From Gammaproteobacteria bacterium (GTDB lineage: Bacteria > Pseudomonadota > Gammaproteobacteria > Pseudomonadales > Azotimanducaceae): 64,000 bases of DNA. This document shows positions 36,400 to 45,280 of the stretch, one piece after another; within the stretch, counting starts at the first letter, position 1; each line of letters starts with the position of its first letter. The notes beneath the pieces were generated by a model. That model saw only the letters and a program-made list of their open reading frames with translations, was not told where the DNA came from and did no database searches. Position numbers and translations under genes: made by a program. Location: positions 31,051-95,050 of the forward strand of contig VXUA01000014.1 of assembly GCA_009837185.1 (NCBI GenBank), in the 5' to 3' direction.

Positions 36400-37374
36400 T
36401 TATTGAGACCTCGCCATAGAACTCAATCCGTTATCGGCGATAAGGTCAATACGAAGAAGGTTGCGACCGACAAGTCGTAATACCGTGTCGCGCATTTGGT
36501 TGAGCGTACCTAACTCTCGGACATTGTGCTTCCCTGCAAACTCTTGAACATAGCGGTTCAAGTGCTTTGGACTGATCTTGTGGAACGTTCCTTTGTGGGC
36601 GCGTTTCAACATTGACCAGAAGGACTCTACGCCATTGGTATGCGCCATCATGCGTACGTACTCGCCAACACTATGTTTGACCGCTTCATGCTCTCGTGGA
36701 AGTCCTTTGTACGCGGTCGCATCGTCCGTATAAACCACTGCGTCCATTTCTGCTAATCCAAGCACGAAACTTTGTAAGGTCGGTTTGTCGGTACATTCAA
36801 CGACCTTCGCGCGTACTTGTTTAGTTGCTCGATCTTTCGCACCAACGACCGCAGTTTTACCAACCGCTCCGCGTCCTTCAAGTTCGGATCGCTTGGACTT
36901 GGACATGTTGCTACGCTTACCGCCTACGTAAGTTTCGTCTACTTCAATCGGACCTGAGAACGTATCCTCGGACTCACCAGACCAGGCTTCGCGTATTCTG
37001 TGGAGCATAAACCAAGCGGTAGGTTGCGACACGCCTAAATCTCTGTGAAGTTTCATGCTTGATACGCTTTTCAAGCTCGTTAAACAGAGATAGATCGCAA
37101 TTGCCCACTTACGCAAAGGAACATTCGACCGAGCTATTGCAGTACCAGTACGAACACTGAAATAGGAACGACAATTAGTACACCAATAAGGCATGGGCTT
37201 ACCACTTTTCACTGTGCTAGTCTTTTTACTCTGACACTTACCGCACTTGCGACCTTCGCTCCAAAAAATGTCCTCAAACCACTTGGTAGCGGTTGCTTCA
37301 TCGGGGAACATGGCAAACAGTTCTAACAACGAAATACCTTCGCGGTGTGCTTTGCCTAGGGCTGATTTACTCAT
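36400..37374 (-). CDS. IS1595-family transposase (ISXO2-like DDE)
   Basis: The transposase has about 324 residues from ATG 37374 (AGGAA upstream). The N-terminal zinc ribbon has C-x2-C pairs (CGKCQSKK and CTNCRSYF). A helix-turn-helix region follows (MKLHRDLGVSQPTAWFMLHRIREAW). The DDE catalytic core has PIEVDETYVGGK, AVVYTDDATAY and HTNGVESFWSMLKRAHKGTFH with the final acidic residue. All catalytic positions are present, so it could be active. IS1595 enzymes typically make 8-bp target duplications and sometimes mobilise non-autonomous relatives, relevant to the TnpB element at 52762. Confidence 0.93.
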   Translation of the reverse strand: MSKSALGKAHREGISLLELFAMFPDEATATKWFEDIFWSEGRKCGKCQSKKTSTVKSGKPMPYWCTNCRSYFSVRTGTAIARSNVPLRKWAIAIYLCLTSLKSVSSMKLHRDLGVSQPTAWFMLHRIREAWSGESEDTFSGPIEVDETYVGGKRSNMSKSKRSELEGRGAVGKTAVVGAKDRATKQVRAKVVECTDKPTLQSFVLGLAEMDAVVYTDDATAYKGLPREHEAVKHSVGEYVRMMAHTNGVESFWSMLKRAHKGTFHKISPKHLNRYVQEFAGKHNVRELGTLNQMRDTVLRLVGRNLLRIDLIADNGLSSMARSQ

Positions 37375-37402
37375 ACAATTTATTCCTAATCTCAATGTGG
37401 TA

Positions 37403-37431
37403 ACTATACCATAAAACTAGTATTTTGTCAA
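37403..37431 (-). promoter_or_regulatory. Sigma-70 promoter of the transposase gene
   Basis: A minus-strand TTGACA (37431-37426) and TATAGT (37408-37403) are separated by 17 bases, close to consensus. The -35 box is part of the terminal inverted repeat (TACTTGAC), so transposase binding to the end could shut off its own promoter. Confidence 0.8.
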
Positions 37432-37449
37432 GTAAGGTTTATAATCCCC

Positions 37450-37767
37450 AAACATTTGATCTACGACCTTTCCAATACGTTGATAGTAACACAGCTAGCG
37501 AATGCTGACGCTCGTCCTGGTTGATGAACTTCAACCAGGGAGATGTTTATCCGCAAAAATGCCCTTCGACAACCTGAATAGTTCAATGGAAATTACGTGA
37601 TATTATGTTCATATATTATAAGTACTAAAGAATACGACGCGTCTCGAAAATCAAGCTCATGTGTGTTGCAGACAAGAGAGAGAATTCTTGTCCAACCTTA
37701 CTGTCGAACAATCACCATCAATGCAATCAATGTGCTCAGTAAATTACCCTATTTATTAACGTGGAAA
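37450..37767. other. Gene-free stretch with one hairpin between the IS element and the paralog cluster
   Basis: A 9-bp perfect stem CCTGGTTGA/TCAACCAGG lies at 37516-37524 and 37531-37539 (6-base loop) without a T-run, so it is a structural element or weak terminator. No credible coding frame is seen in the remainder. Confidence 0.5.
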
Positions 37768-39549
37768 CTATTCGGACACATATGACCTTAAAGTCTCGAC
37801 TTGTTCAGTTGTGAAAGTTGAATCTCCATAACCGGCACTCAACAATTGCTCCGCAACATCGGACTGTACTTCGGTGTTCGGTATCTTTGAAATCACTTCC
37901 ATGATTTCGGAAACTCGATCGTAAATTGTCAACCGCGTTACTAATTGATAGAAATAATCAGAGTTCCTCTCCTCGGGAATCGAGGAGCTAAGCGTTATAA
38001 CCTCATCGATCTGACTCTTCTTGGCAAATTCGACGCCAACCTCAATGGTTTGCGATACCCGATTCTCGCCACGTACCTGACCTAGTAATTCTTTGGCTGT
38101 ATCTAGCCGGTTGGCGAACAACAATGAACGAATAACGCTCGATTCTAGATTCGGGTATACTTCGGCTGAGATGAATTCTTGAACAGCTATTTTCATAGCT
38201 TGTTCCGGTTCTTCAAGAGCATACTCTCCAAGAACTTCACTCAAAAGGTCATTACGAAGTGTTGATCCTTTTATTGTATTAGTTTGCACCCATTCCAACG
38301 ATTGCGTCGGCTCATCATCCGACCAGTTTCGAATGATGGTTCGTGTAGCACTACCTATATTCGTGCCTGGAAGTGACCGAAAAGATGAGATTCGGTCAAG
38401 TACATCCTTTGGATTGTCCTGTGCAAGTTCCGCAGCAGCCGCAGACAATACGCTGCTCCGATAGAACCGAGGTATATCCATCAACCGTTCCAATACAGCG
38501 TTAGGATCTGTTTCCGCCCAATCAAAAACCAACCTTTGCATCATCGAATTGCGAAATTGAGAATTGGGTAAATCTTGAACCGCTTGAAACGCTTCTTCTG
38601 CATTATCTTTTACCCAATAGTTGATTAAGTGTTGCGCTAGCCCCGGTCGAGAAATTCGCTCGCTGTCTCCGAATAAGTAATCAAGTGCGACAACACGATC
38701 ACGCCCCGTTACAAAATCGAAAAGTTCGCTCCAAAGACTCTCTCTTAATCTTGCGTTTCCGATTTGAGGAATAATGTTCATTCCATCGAGTTGATACCAC
38801 TTATCCACAATCTGTCGATACAAATCCATTTGTAGAAAATCATCGATTTCATCATTAGCAAGTAAATCTAATGCTTTAGCTGGTTCTTGATCCAATACCT
38901 CAAACGTTTCGAGTTCTCTATGCCACGCTATTAACTCAGATTCGAGATTGTGTTTGCTCGATATCGAAAGCAAATCTTCGCTGGATAAACTGTTCTGTTC
39001 TGTAAAAATGGCGCGCAATACGGAGTGCTGTTCCGATTGTGGTAGTTCAGTCGCGGCCGATAACGCTTGTTCTAAGTTGGTTTTGGACCAACATGCGAAC
39101 ACTACTCGTAATAGAACGAGTCGTCTGTGCTCGTCAAAATCAACTAAACTTGCTAAAGCCTCCTTAGGAGAAATGTGGACTAAGAACTCGACCAACATCT
39201 CCTGTAGCGTATAGAGGCGGGTATTCCAGGGAAGATTTGAACTTTTCTTGATTAATTTTTTCAAGTCGTGCTGAGTGAGAGTACTCAGTGACTCTGTCAA
39301 TCCAAAAAAGTCCGATTGGCTAAGTTCATCGGAAAAAATCGTATCAAAGCTATTAGCGAGCCTCTGCGTATCCGTGGATTCGGTCGAGTAAGAAGACGAA
39401 CCCATGCCGGAATTCGAAGAACGAATTGTCCAAACAATGATCGAATATACAACGACGCCGGACACTACTCCAATCAATAATCCGGTGAGTAGAGTCGTAC
39501 GTGCACTGAATCTGGATGTGAATTCTTTTCTGTTTTGCGCGCTACTCAT
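37768..39549 (-). CDS. Membrane-anchored helical-repeat protein, paralog A
   Basis: This protein has about 593 residues from ATG 39549 (604 from TTG 39582). One membrane segment near the N-terminus (LLTGLLIGVVSGVVVYSIIVW) follows a positively charged stretch, so the bulk lies in the periplasm. The rest is a long run of helices of about 35-40 residues with recurring patterns such as EALASLVDFDEHRRLVLLRV and NAVLERLMDIPRFYRSSVLS, like an alpha-solenoid (TPR/HEAT-like). The C-terminus ends TFTTEQVETLRSYVSE, closely like the remnant at 41441. It is homologous to the genes at 39611 and 42128. I do not recognise the family; a scaffold or binding role is only inferred. Confidence 0.8.
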   Translation of the reverse strand: MSSAQNRKEFTSRFSARTTLLTGLLIGVVSGVVVYSIIVWTIRSSNSGMGSSSYSTESTDTQRLANSFDTIFSDELSQSDFFGLTESLSTLTQHDLKKLIKKSSNLPWNTRLYTLQEMLVEFLVHISPKEALASLVDFDEHRRLVLLRVVFACWSKTNLEQALSAATELPQSEQHSVLRAIFTEQNSLSSEDLLSISSKHNLESELIAWHRELETFEVLDQEPAKALDLLANDEIDDFLQMDLYRQIVDKWYQLDGMNIIPQIGNARLRESLWSELFDFVTGRDRVVALDYLFGDSERISRPGLAQHLINYWVKDNAEEAFQAVQDLPNSQFRNSMMQRLVFDWAETDPNAVLERLMDIPRFYRSSVLSAAAAELAQDNPKDVLDRISSFRSLPGTNIGSATRTIIRNWSDDEPTQSLEWVQTNTIKGSTLRNDLLSEVLGEYALEEPEQAMKIAVQEFISAEVYPNLESSVIRSLLFANRLDTAKELLGQVRGENRVSQTIEVGVEFAKKSQIDEVITLSSSIPEERNSDYFYQLVTRLTIYDRVSEIMEVISKIPNTEVQSDVAEQLLSAGYGDSTFTTEQVETLRSYVSE

Positions 39550-39610
39550 GACTCGTCTAATTCGTCCAAGTCTTCGCTTCAAAGGTTGACACCATTATCA
39601 GTGCCTACTT

Positions 39611-41404
39611 TCACTGATTGGATTCGTCGAGTACAAACGTACTTATCATTTCGAGCTCTGCCTCTGACAAATAATCGTCTTGCTGCAACACGCCAATTGC
39701 AATCATGCTTCGAATCTCAACATTTTCCATTTGTGGAAGTTCTTCAAGAAGCAACTCAGCATCAAATTGCAGCCATGGCCAAACCAAACGGCGATAGAAA
39801 TTCGGTCTCATTGACTTCTCGAGAGTCTCTCCTAGTGCAAGCGCGTCATCGATCCGACCGGCTTCTATGAGAAAATCACTCACTCTATTGAAAACATAGG
39901 GATTAGCAGAGTCTCGAATTTGCGGTAACAGTGCCATTCCTTCGTCGATTCTTCCCTCTCTGAGTAGAGCTAACACAACACCATCTTCTACTGCACTCTC
40001 GACCGGTTGTTTGAGTGCAATCTCCATTGCTTTGGCTGAATCGGAAAGTGCTAGTTGTTCCAAGCCATACCGCAACGTCCATCGACCATTAAAGGTACCT
40101 TGATCCATGTTTTCAAGTATCCATTGCACCGCAGTTTCGGGATCCCTTCGACTCCAAATAGTGACAAACGAACTCGTAGCATCCCGAGTATTAACTCCTA
40201 GTAGTCTAAATTGTGCTAGTAAATCAAGAACTTCACTAGGTGGTGAATTCTCGGCTACTCGGTAAATTGCGTCGCGAGCCACTGAACTCCGGAAGTCCTC
40301 CGGTACTAAGTCAATATGTTCAAGAACCTGACCAGATAATACATTCACCCAGGTTATCAACAAGTACTTGACTTCAGACTTCATAGACTCCATGTATTCA
40401 TCTGAAGTAATGGTGCGTATAGCGTTTATTGGATCTTCATCAGCTAGTGCTCTAAATGCCACATTTCTGAAAGCCTGTTCAGTTTCCTCGGGCAAGGACA
40501 ATAGTTGATTCCAAGCGATCGTAGGGTTGGTCGCAACAATTTCGGCGACGACAGGACGCCAAAGAATATATGATCTTTGAGTGAACAATTCTCCAACTAC
40601 ACTTAGCATAGAGCCGATGTTATCCTCACTCTCGCGTGCGATCCAGCGACGGGTAATCTTCTGGAGTGCTGTTTGCTTCTGAAAGTCCGAAACGTTAGCT
40701 TCGATCACTAAGTTAAATGCGTTACTTGGTTCGTCGATTACTTTAACAAGTTCAGCTTCAAATACCCACTGATCGAAGTAATCGGTGATGTCTAACGATT
40801 CCACTATTTCAGTTAATTCGGCTTCCGTCAAACTACTCTGATGATGCAAAACTATTTTGATTGCACTACCTTTCCATGGTTCTGTCAATGACGAAAATGC
40901 TCGCAAAGCTTTGCGAGGTGCGATTGCGCTCCACTGTATCGCTACTATTTCAAATAATGTCCCCCATCGTACGCGTTCTGTTTCCCAGATCAGCTCCAAT
41001 GCCTTCTCTGAGTCGAGATGAGCGAGTTCAGAGAAGAGCAAATCTTGTACTGAATATAAATTCTCGGCGAGTTCGAGCGTGAATGTGTGCGAGAGTAATT
41101 CCGCAATCTGCTTAGCACCCTTACCTTCCAATAATTGGTTAAGAGCGAGACGTCGATCAACGACACTTTGTAGTTCGATGATATCTGCTATGTCTCTTTC
41201 TACCGAAGTTTCATCTCTACTGCTCAAGCTATCGGTTAGTACCGGGCGGCGTGCACTGTCGTTAGAAAACCTTCTTTCATTTGCTTGATCCGGTGAGAAC
41301 AGCACAAAAGAAAATAGCAAACCTAGTCCAATTCCGCCAGTCAAACCAATGAACAGTAGCACCAATTGTTTTTGTTTTGTGCTAAGCAATGATCTAGTGC
41401 CCAA
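39611..41404 (-). CDS. Membrane-anchored helical-repeat protein, paralog B
   Basis: This 597-residue protein has an N-terminal membrane anchor (QLVLLFIGLTGGIGLGLLFSFVLF) and then helical repeats. Its middle part aligns with paralog C: LALNQLLEGKGAKQIAELL and WSAIAPRKALRAFSSLTEPWK match LALYELLEQAGEEQIAELL and WASGDPQRAMRTSAELGEPWK. It ends YLSEAELEMISTFVLDESNQ. The start is TTG at 41404 with no strong Shine-Dalgarno. The family is not recognised. Gaps to neighbours are short (61 and 36 bases), so the cluster may be co-transcribed. Confidence 0.8.
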   Translation of the reverse strand: MGTRSLLSTKQKQLVLLFIGLTGGIGLGLLFSFVLFSPDQANERRFSNDSARRPVLTDSLSSRDETSVERDIADIIELQSVVDRRLALNQLLEGKGAKQIAELLSHTFTLELAENLYSVQDLLFSELAHLDSEKALELIWETERVRWGTLFEIVAIQWSAIAPRKALRAFSSLTEPWKGSAIKIVLHHQSSLTEAELTEIVESLDITDYFDQWVFEAELVKVIDEPSNAFNLVIEANVSDFQKQTALQKITRRWIARESEDNIGSMLSVVGELFTQRSYILWRPVVAEIVATNPTIAWNQLLSLPEETEQAFRNVAFRALADEDPINAIRTITSDEYMESMKSEVKYLLITWVNVLSGQVLEHIDLVPEDFRSSVARDAIYRVAENSPPSEVLDLLAQFRLLGVNTRDATSSFVTIWSRRDPETAVQWILENMDQGTFNGRWTLRYGLEQLALSDSAKAMEIALKQPVESAVEDGVVLALLREGRIDEGMALLPQIRDSANPYVFNRVSDFLIEAGRIDDALALGETLEKSMRPNFYRRLVWPWLQFDAELLLEELPQMENVEIRSMIAIGVLQQDDYLSEAELEMISTFVLDESNQ

Positions 41405-41440
41405 ACTTATCGTCTATAGTTCTATAGCGCAGAGCTTGCA

Positions 41441-41640
41441 TTACTCCGACACATAGGACTCTAAAGTTTCAATTTGATTTGAAGTGAAGTATCTTTCTAA
41501 AGTCCAGCCATTCAAGAATCGATCAACCACACCCGTTTGTAGTTCTGCGGACGGTAATCTCTCAATCAAGTCCAATATGTCTGATGTCCGATCATTCAAC
41601 AATCGCGTTGCGATACTATAAAAATGGGAATTATTAGGAT
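41441..41640 (-). pseudogene. C-terminal remnant of a fourth helical-repeat paralog
   Basis: About 65 residues (SHFYSIATRLLNDRTSDILD ... FTSNQIETLESYVSE) align with the C-terminus of paralog A (DYFYQLVTRLTIYDRVSEIM ... FTTEQVETLRSYVSE). No anchor or repeats remain and there is no start signal. The body of the gene was lost where the methyltransferase-HNH scar now abuts it. Confidence 0.75.
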
Positions 41641-41650
41641 AAATAACCAA

Positions 41651-41973
41651 CTACCCACCTGACCGCCATTCTGCCATCGTCTTATTCCCCTTGCTCTTGT
41701 TGCACCCTGAACAGAGTAATTGCAAGTTATCGGCGTGGTCAGTGCCACCTCTTGAACGTGGCAGCATATGGTCAACTTCCATGACTCTGAATGGGAATTG
41801 AGTATCACAACCAACACAGAAACCCTCTTGCTCCCCGAACAATCGATGTCTATGAGTTCGGTAATTGGGAAGTTCGTCCGTGTCGGTACGCATGGGAGGC
41901 TTCTCCAGTGCGTTTGCACCGCCCCAGATTCCCCGGTCCAAACAGTGCCGTTCTTCCAGTTAGGCTCGTTCAT
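41651..41973 (-). pseudogene. Collapsed DNA methyltransferase-HNH fusion gene
   Basis: The first codons at 41973 read MNEPNWKNGTVWTGES, the usual start of DPPF-class methyltransferases (xWKNRTLWTGDN). The catalytic domain is absent. In another frame from 41941 an intact HNH domain follows: EQEGFCVGCDTQFPFRVMEV, then DHMLPRSRGGTDHADN and LQLLCSGCNKSKGN. It has two CxxC pairs and the D-H of the active site. Such HNH domains form the C-terminus of methyltransferase-HNH fusions. A large internal deletion plus a frameshift therefore reduced a fusion gene of about 500 codons or more to about 100. A free-standing HNH protein starting at TTG 41941 remains possible. Confidence 0.7.
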
Positions 41974-42127
41974 AACTGGTATTTTACACTATTTGGTAAC
42001 TTATCTTACTAATTCCCAAAAATTTAACGTTTGGTTTCGAATCGCTCAACATTTCATACCTAAATGTTCAGATGCGGAGAGCAAGTTTATGGTTCCAAAA
42101 TCTCTTGTCATTGAATTCGATCTCGGC

Positions 42128-43900
42128 TCATGGGTCAGTGTTAAGCGGTATGTAAGAACGAACGATCTCGATCTCGTCATCAGTTAAATTTCCCGATAGA
42201 CGATCCATGCGCAATATCATTTCCGCAACATGTGCACGATGTTCTTCATTGGGTATCTCCGAAAGTACTGGAAGAAATTCGTTGATATCCTTGAATACCA
42301 AACTTCGTGCGACGTTCACAAAGTATCTAGGTCTATTTTCTTCAGCGAGCTTCTCTGCAAGTGCTACAGTTTCTGCTATTCGTCCATTTTCAATCAACAA
42401 TGCGCCAGCCTGTGAGTACAAATGCCTCGCACGCGTTCCTGCTCGTATTCTAGGAAGCAACTCAAGCCCTTGATCGAGCCATCCTTGCGAGAGTATCGCT
42501 TGAACAACAGACTCCTTAGCTCGGCTGCTAGCAGGTTGTTGAAGCGCAAATTCCATCGCCATATTAACATCGACGACCGCAAGCCGCTGAAGTATGGATG
42601 AAAACGCATAATGTTCTTCGTCCATATACTCTTTGGCCAAGTGTAGAGCTACGACTGGATCTTCAGTGCTTAACCAGAAAAAAAATAATTCCAACGTATT
42701 CTGTGTGTTAACTCCCACGCTTCGAATTTGATTCAATTGATCGAGTAGTGCCGACGGCTCTACTAGAGGAACTAAATTTCGGACCGCAGGTATCAACATA
42801 TTTGCCCGGTGGGACTCTGGTACCAAGTCTATTTTTTCGGGTAATTGTTCCCAAACTGCAATAGCCCATGTCGCGTACAGCTTTCTTAGTTCTTCACTCT
42901 CCTTGACCATGTACTCTGATTCATTCAGCTCGTTTATAGCACTATCTGGATCCAGCTTTACCCAAACTTTAAACACTTCGTCGTTCAGCATCTTCTGAGC
43001 ATCCAACGACAAGGTCGACAATTGTTCCCACGCAAGTTTCGGATCACTTGCAGCAAATTTGGAAACAACCGAGCGCCATTGGTCCTGTTCGTACTGTTCC
43101 TCGAAAAACGTTTCATGAACCAGACTCAGCATCGAACGGATGTTGTCGATACCTTCTCTTTCAATCCATCGATCGGTTATCCGATTCGCTATTTCACTCT
43201 TTCGAAACGCCGGGATATCGGCTTGTAGTATCAATTCAAAGCCAGCCTTGGGCTCATCGAGTACTTCATCAAGCTGTGTTTCAACGGTTAACTCATTAAA
43301 AACACGGATAGCACCATAAGCTTCCGCGAACTCGAGCAGTTCAGCGTCTGAAAAATCTTGGCGGGTCCGGAAGATAGTTTGAAAAGCTTTTGACTTCCAG
43401 GGTTCCCCAAGTTCTGCGCTGGTTCGCATGGCACGTTGGGGGTCACCACTAGCCCAGTCTTCAAAAACCACGGTAAAGAACTCGTCCCAATGTGACCGTT
43501 CTGATCGCCACACTAGTTCTAGGGAGAGTTCTGGGTTAAGTCGCGCTAGCGCGGCGAAAAGCAACCTTTGAATCGAAGGTAGTTTGTTGCTAGTGCCCAT
43601 CGTAAGAGACTGTACGAGCAATTCTGCAATCTGCTCCTCACCCGCTTGTTCAAGCAATTCATAGAGAGCTAGGCGTCTCGCGGATGCAGTGTCTAGCTCA
43701 AGGACCGAAGCTAGATTAGTAGGTACCGACTCAGTATTCTCATTGTCGTCGTCCTTATCCGAAGAAGGAACGCTTACTTCAGTATGTGTTGTTGCGACCG
43801 ACTCTGAGTCCGTCGGTGAGAGAAACACCACCGCAACCAATAGACCTAGTCCTACGCCGATGATTAAACCGCCGAGTGTTAGGACGAAGGGTCGTTGCAT
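42128..43900 (-). CDS. Membrane-anchored helical-repeat protein, paralog C
   Basis: This 590-residue protein has an N-terminal membrane segment (FVLTLGGLIIGVGLGLLVAVVFL), an acidic low-complexity linker (SSDKDDDNENTES) and then helical repeats homologous to paralog B. Near the end GRIAETVALAEKLAEENRPR and LTDDEIEIVRSYIPLNTDP parallel the other copies. The ATG at 43900 has AAGGA very close. It is the upstream-most gene of the array in its transcription direction. The function is unknown; topology suggests a periplasmic solenoid. Confidence 0.8.
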   Translation of the reverse strand: MQRPFVLTLGGLIIGVGLGLLVAVVFLSPTDSESVATTHTEVSVPSSDKDDDNENTESVPTNLASVLELDTASARRLALYELLEQAGEEQIAELLVQSLTMGTSNKLPSIQRLLFAALARLNPELSLELVWRSERSHWDEFFTVVFEDWASGDPQRAMRTSAELGEPWKSKAFQTIFRTRQDFSDAELLEFAEAYGAIRVFNELTVETQLDEVLDEPKAGFELILQADIPAFRKSEIANRITDRWIEREGIDNIRSMLSLVHETFFEEQYEQDQWRSVVSKFAASDPKLAWEQLSTLSLDAQKMLNDEVFKVWVKLDPDSAINELNESEYMVKESEELRKLYATWAIAVWEQLPEKIDLVPESHRANMLIPAVRNLVPLVEPSALLDQLNQIRSVGVNTQNTLELFFFWLSTEDPVVALHLAKEYMDEEHYAFSSILQRLAVVDVNMAMEFALQQPASSRAKESVVQAILSQGWLDQGLELLPRIRAGTRARHLYSQAGALLIENGRIAETVALAEKLAEENRPRYFVNVARSLVFKDINEFLPVLSEIPNEEHRAHVAEMILRMDRLSGNLTDDEIEIVRSYIPLNTDP

Positions 43901-44181
43901 TCCTTTTATTGTGTCCTATTCTCAGTAAGCACTCTCAATCACACCCAGCAAATCGACTTCGAATCTGTTGCGACGTTGCGTAACTCTGTGACTAATGACC
44001 TTCGAGTCTCGACGGGAACCAACGTGTAGTACCGAACTAACAATCTATCTGATCAAGACAGTCCAAGCGAAGGGACAGCAACTTGCGATCAAGGAACTTG
44101 AGACGCCTCCCTCATAAATGTCAGTTCTACAAGGACACTTTCCGAGTGTGGTAAATTAGGTGAGACCCTCTACACGACAAT

Positions 44182-44877
44182 TCAAATCTCTTCAACCTGT
44201 GGCGGCGGTGGCGCAAAAAGTTTTTTAAGAGTTTCTACATGTTCGGAAAGGTAAAAGGCATGAGACTTCTTCGTCGATGACGATTTGCGTTTCTCAACCT
44301 TTGTCAAGTCGAACGTGATACACATAAAGATCGGTTGCATTTGCACGCGTTTTGTTTCATAGTGAAAAGTACCGCCTCTGTCGAAGTTAATCATATCTTT
44401 CTTTGCGACTACGGAGACACTCTTGATAGCTTTACCAAGGTCTTCGTCTGGGTATTTCTTGAGAAAGTTGAACGGATTGCGCAAAGACGTTTTATAAAAC
44501 TGAGCGTGCCCCGCATAAGAGTTGCTTTGAGCTCTAAGTCTCGATGGTGTTCGCGTAGTGTCAATTATTTTCTTAACCTCACCATCCGTGATCGAACCTT
44601 TCATCGTCAACAGCATAACTATGTCTGTGGGGCCATTGATGGTCGTACGAGTCGCATTAAACGAAGTAATCTCCACCTTGTATGGTAGGTCTTCGTGCTT
44701 GAAAAAACCTCTGCAGTCAGATTTCGAAAATCCTTTTTTAGATAAGGGCTCTGGTGCTTCTTGCTCTTTTGGCGCTTCTGCTCCACGCTGACCACGCGCT
44801 TGCGCGGGATCTTGTTGACCCTGCTGCGCAAAGACAACTGTAGATACTAAAACCGCTAGTGCAATGAGTAGTTTCAT
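44182..44877 (-). CDS. Secreted hypothetical protein
   Basis: This protein has about 231 residues with a clear Sec signal peptide (MKLLIALAVLVSTVVFAQQ). The ATG at 44877 is chosen because GGAG lies 8 bases before it and the hydrophobic core begins there. A short Gln/Ala/Pro/Glu-rich linker (QQGQQDPAQARGQRGAEAPK) precedes a compact domain with two cysteines (SDCRGFF, IFMCITF) and a basic tail. I do not recognise a family. It is monocistronic. Confidence 0.75.
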   Translation of the reverse strand: MKLLIALAVLVSTVVFAQQGQQDPAQARGQRGAEAPKEQEAPEPLSKKGFSKSDCRGFFKHEDLPYKVEITSFNATRTTINGPTDIVMLLTMKGSITDGEVKKIIDTTRTPSRLRAQSNSYAGHAQFYKTSLRNPFNFLKKYPDEDLGKAIKSVSVVAKKDMINFDRGGTFHYETKRVQMQPIFMCITFDLTKVEKRKSSSTKKSHAFYLSEHVETLKKLFAPPPPQVEEI

Positions 44878-45190
44878 TTCAATTCTCCTGGGTTGTTTAG
44901 TACAGTGCATGAAATCTATAAAGTTCGTGTTCCAAAGACATACCGAACATTATGCTAATTCTTCTCCCCTAGTATATATGAACTAATGAACTTTTTGGGA
45001 ATTCCTAACATAAACGATTTTATCAAGAAAAGAGCGTCTTCCCACAACTATCGACAGAATAAGGTTGAATTTGTAAAAATCGTGAACGTTGACGTGCTAC
45101 GTGCCTTCTTTTTTGAAAGCAATCGCCAAACTATAATTTCGAGTCCGATTACGACTGTTAGATTGACTCAAGAAACAGACGTTAACGTGT
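44878..45190. other. Gene-free stretch before tRNA-Val
   Basis: A 68-codon frame on the plus strand (44986-45192) runs into the tRNA and has no Shine-Dalgarno; I regard it as chance. The region probably holds the promoters of the secreted protein (minus) and of the tRNA (plus). Confidence 0.5.
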
Positions 45191-45267
45191 AGGCGCGTAG
45201 CTCAGTTGGCTAGAGCATCACCTTGACATGGTGGGGGTCGTTGGTTCAAGTCCAATCGCGCCTACCA
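45191..45267 (+). tRNA. tRNA-Val (anticodon GAC)
   Basis: The acceptor stem AGGCGCG pairs with CGCGCCT, followed by A and an encoded CCA. The D-arm reads GCTCAGTTGGCTAGAGC, the anticodon loop TTGACAT gives GAC, and the T-arm contains GGTTCAAGTCC. All four stems form. Confidence 0.95.
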
Positions 45268-45280
45268 GGCCGTGTTTAAA

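Larger units (their letters stand above)
36329..37449. mobile_element. IS1595-family insertion sequence
   Basis: The transposase gene is bracketed by a shared inverted TACTTGAC (36344-36351 and, reversed, 37427-37434). Read inward from 37449 the right end starts GGGGATTATAAACC. Read inward from 36329 the left end matches it at 16 of 27 positions, best in the inner half. No 8-bp target duplication is seen, so the left edge may be decayed and both edges are approximate. Confidence 0.7.

Noticed and set aside
41596..41973. 125-codon frame on the minus strand read as a complete protein
   Set aside because: Only its first residues look like a real protein (methyltransferase start); the rest is the out-of-frame reading of the HNH domain.
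44986..45192. 68-codon frame before tRNA-Val
   Set aside because: It runs into the tRNA gene, lacks a ribosome binding site and has a random-looking composition.
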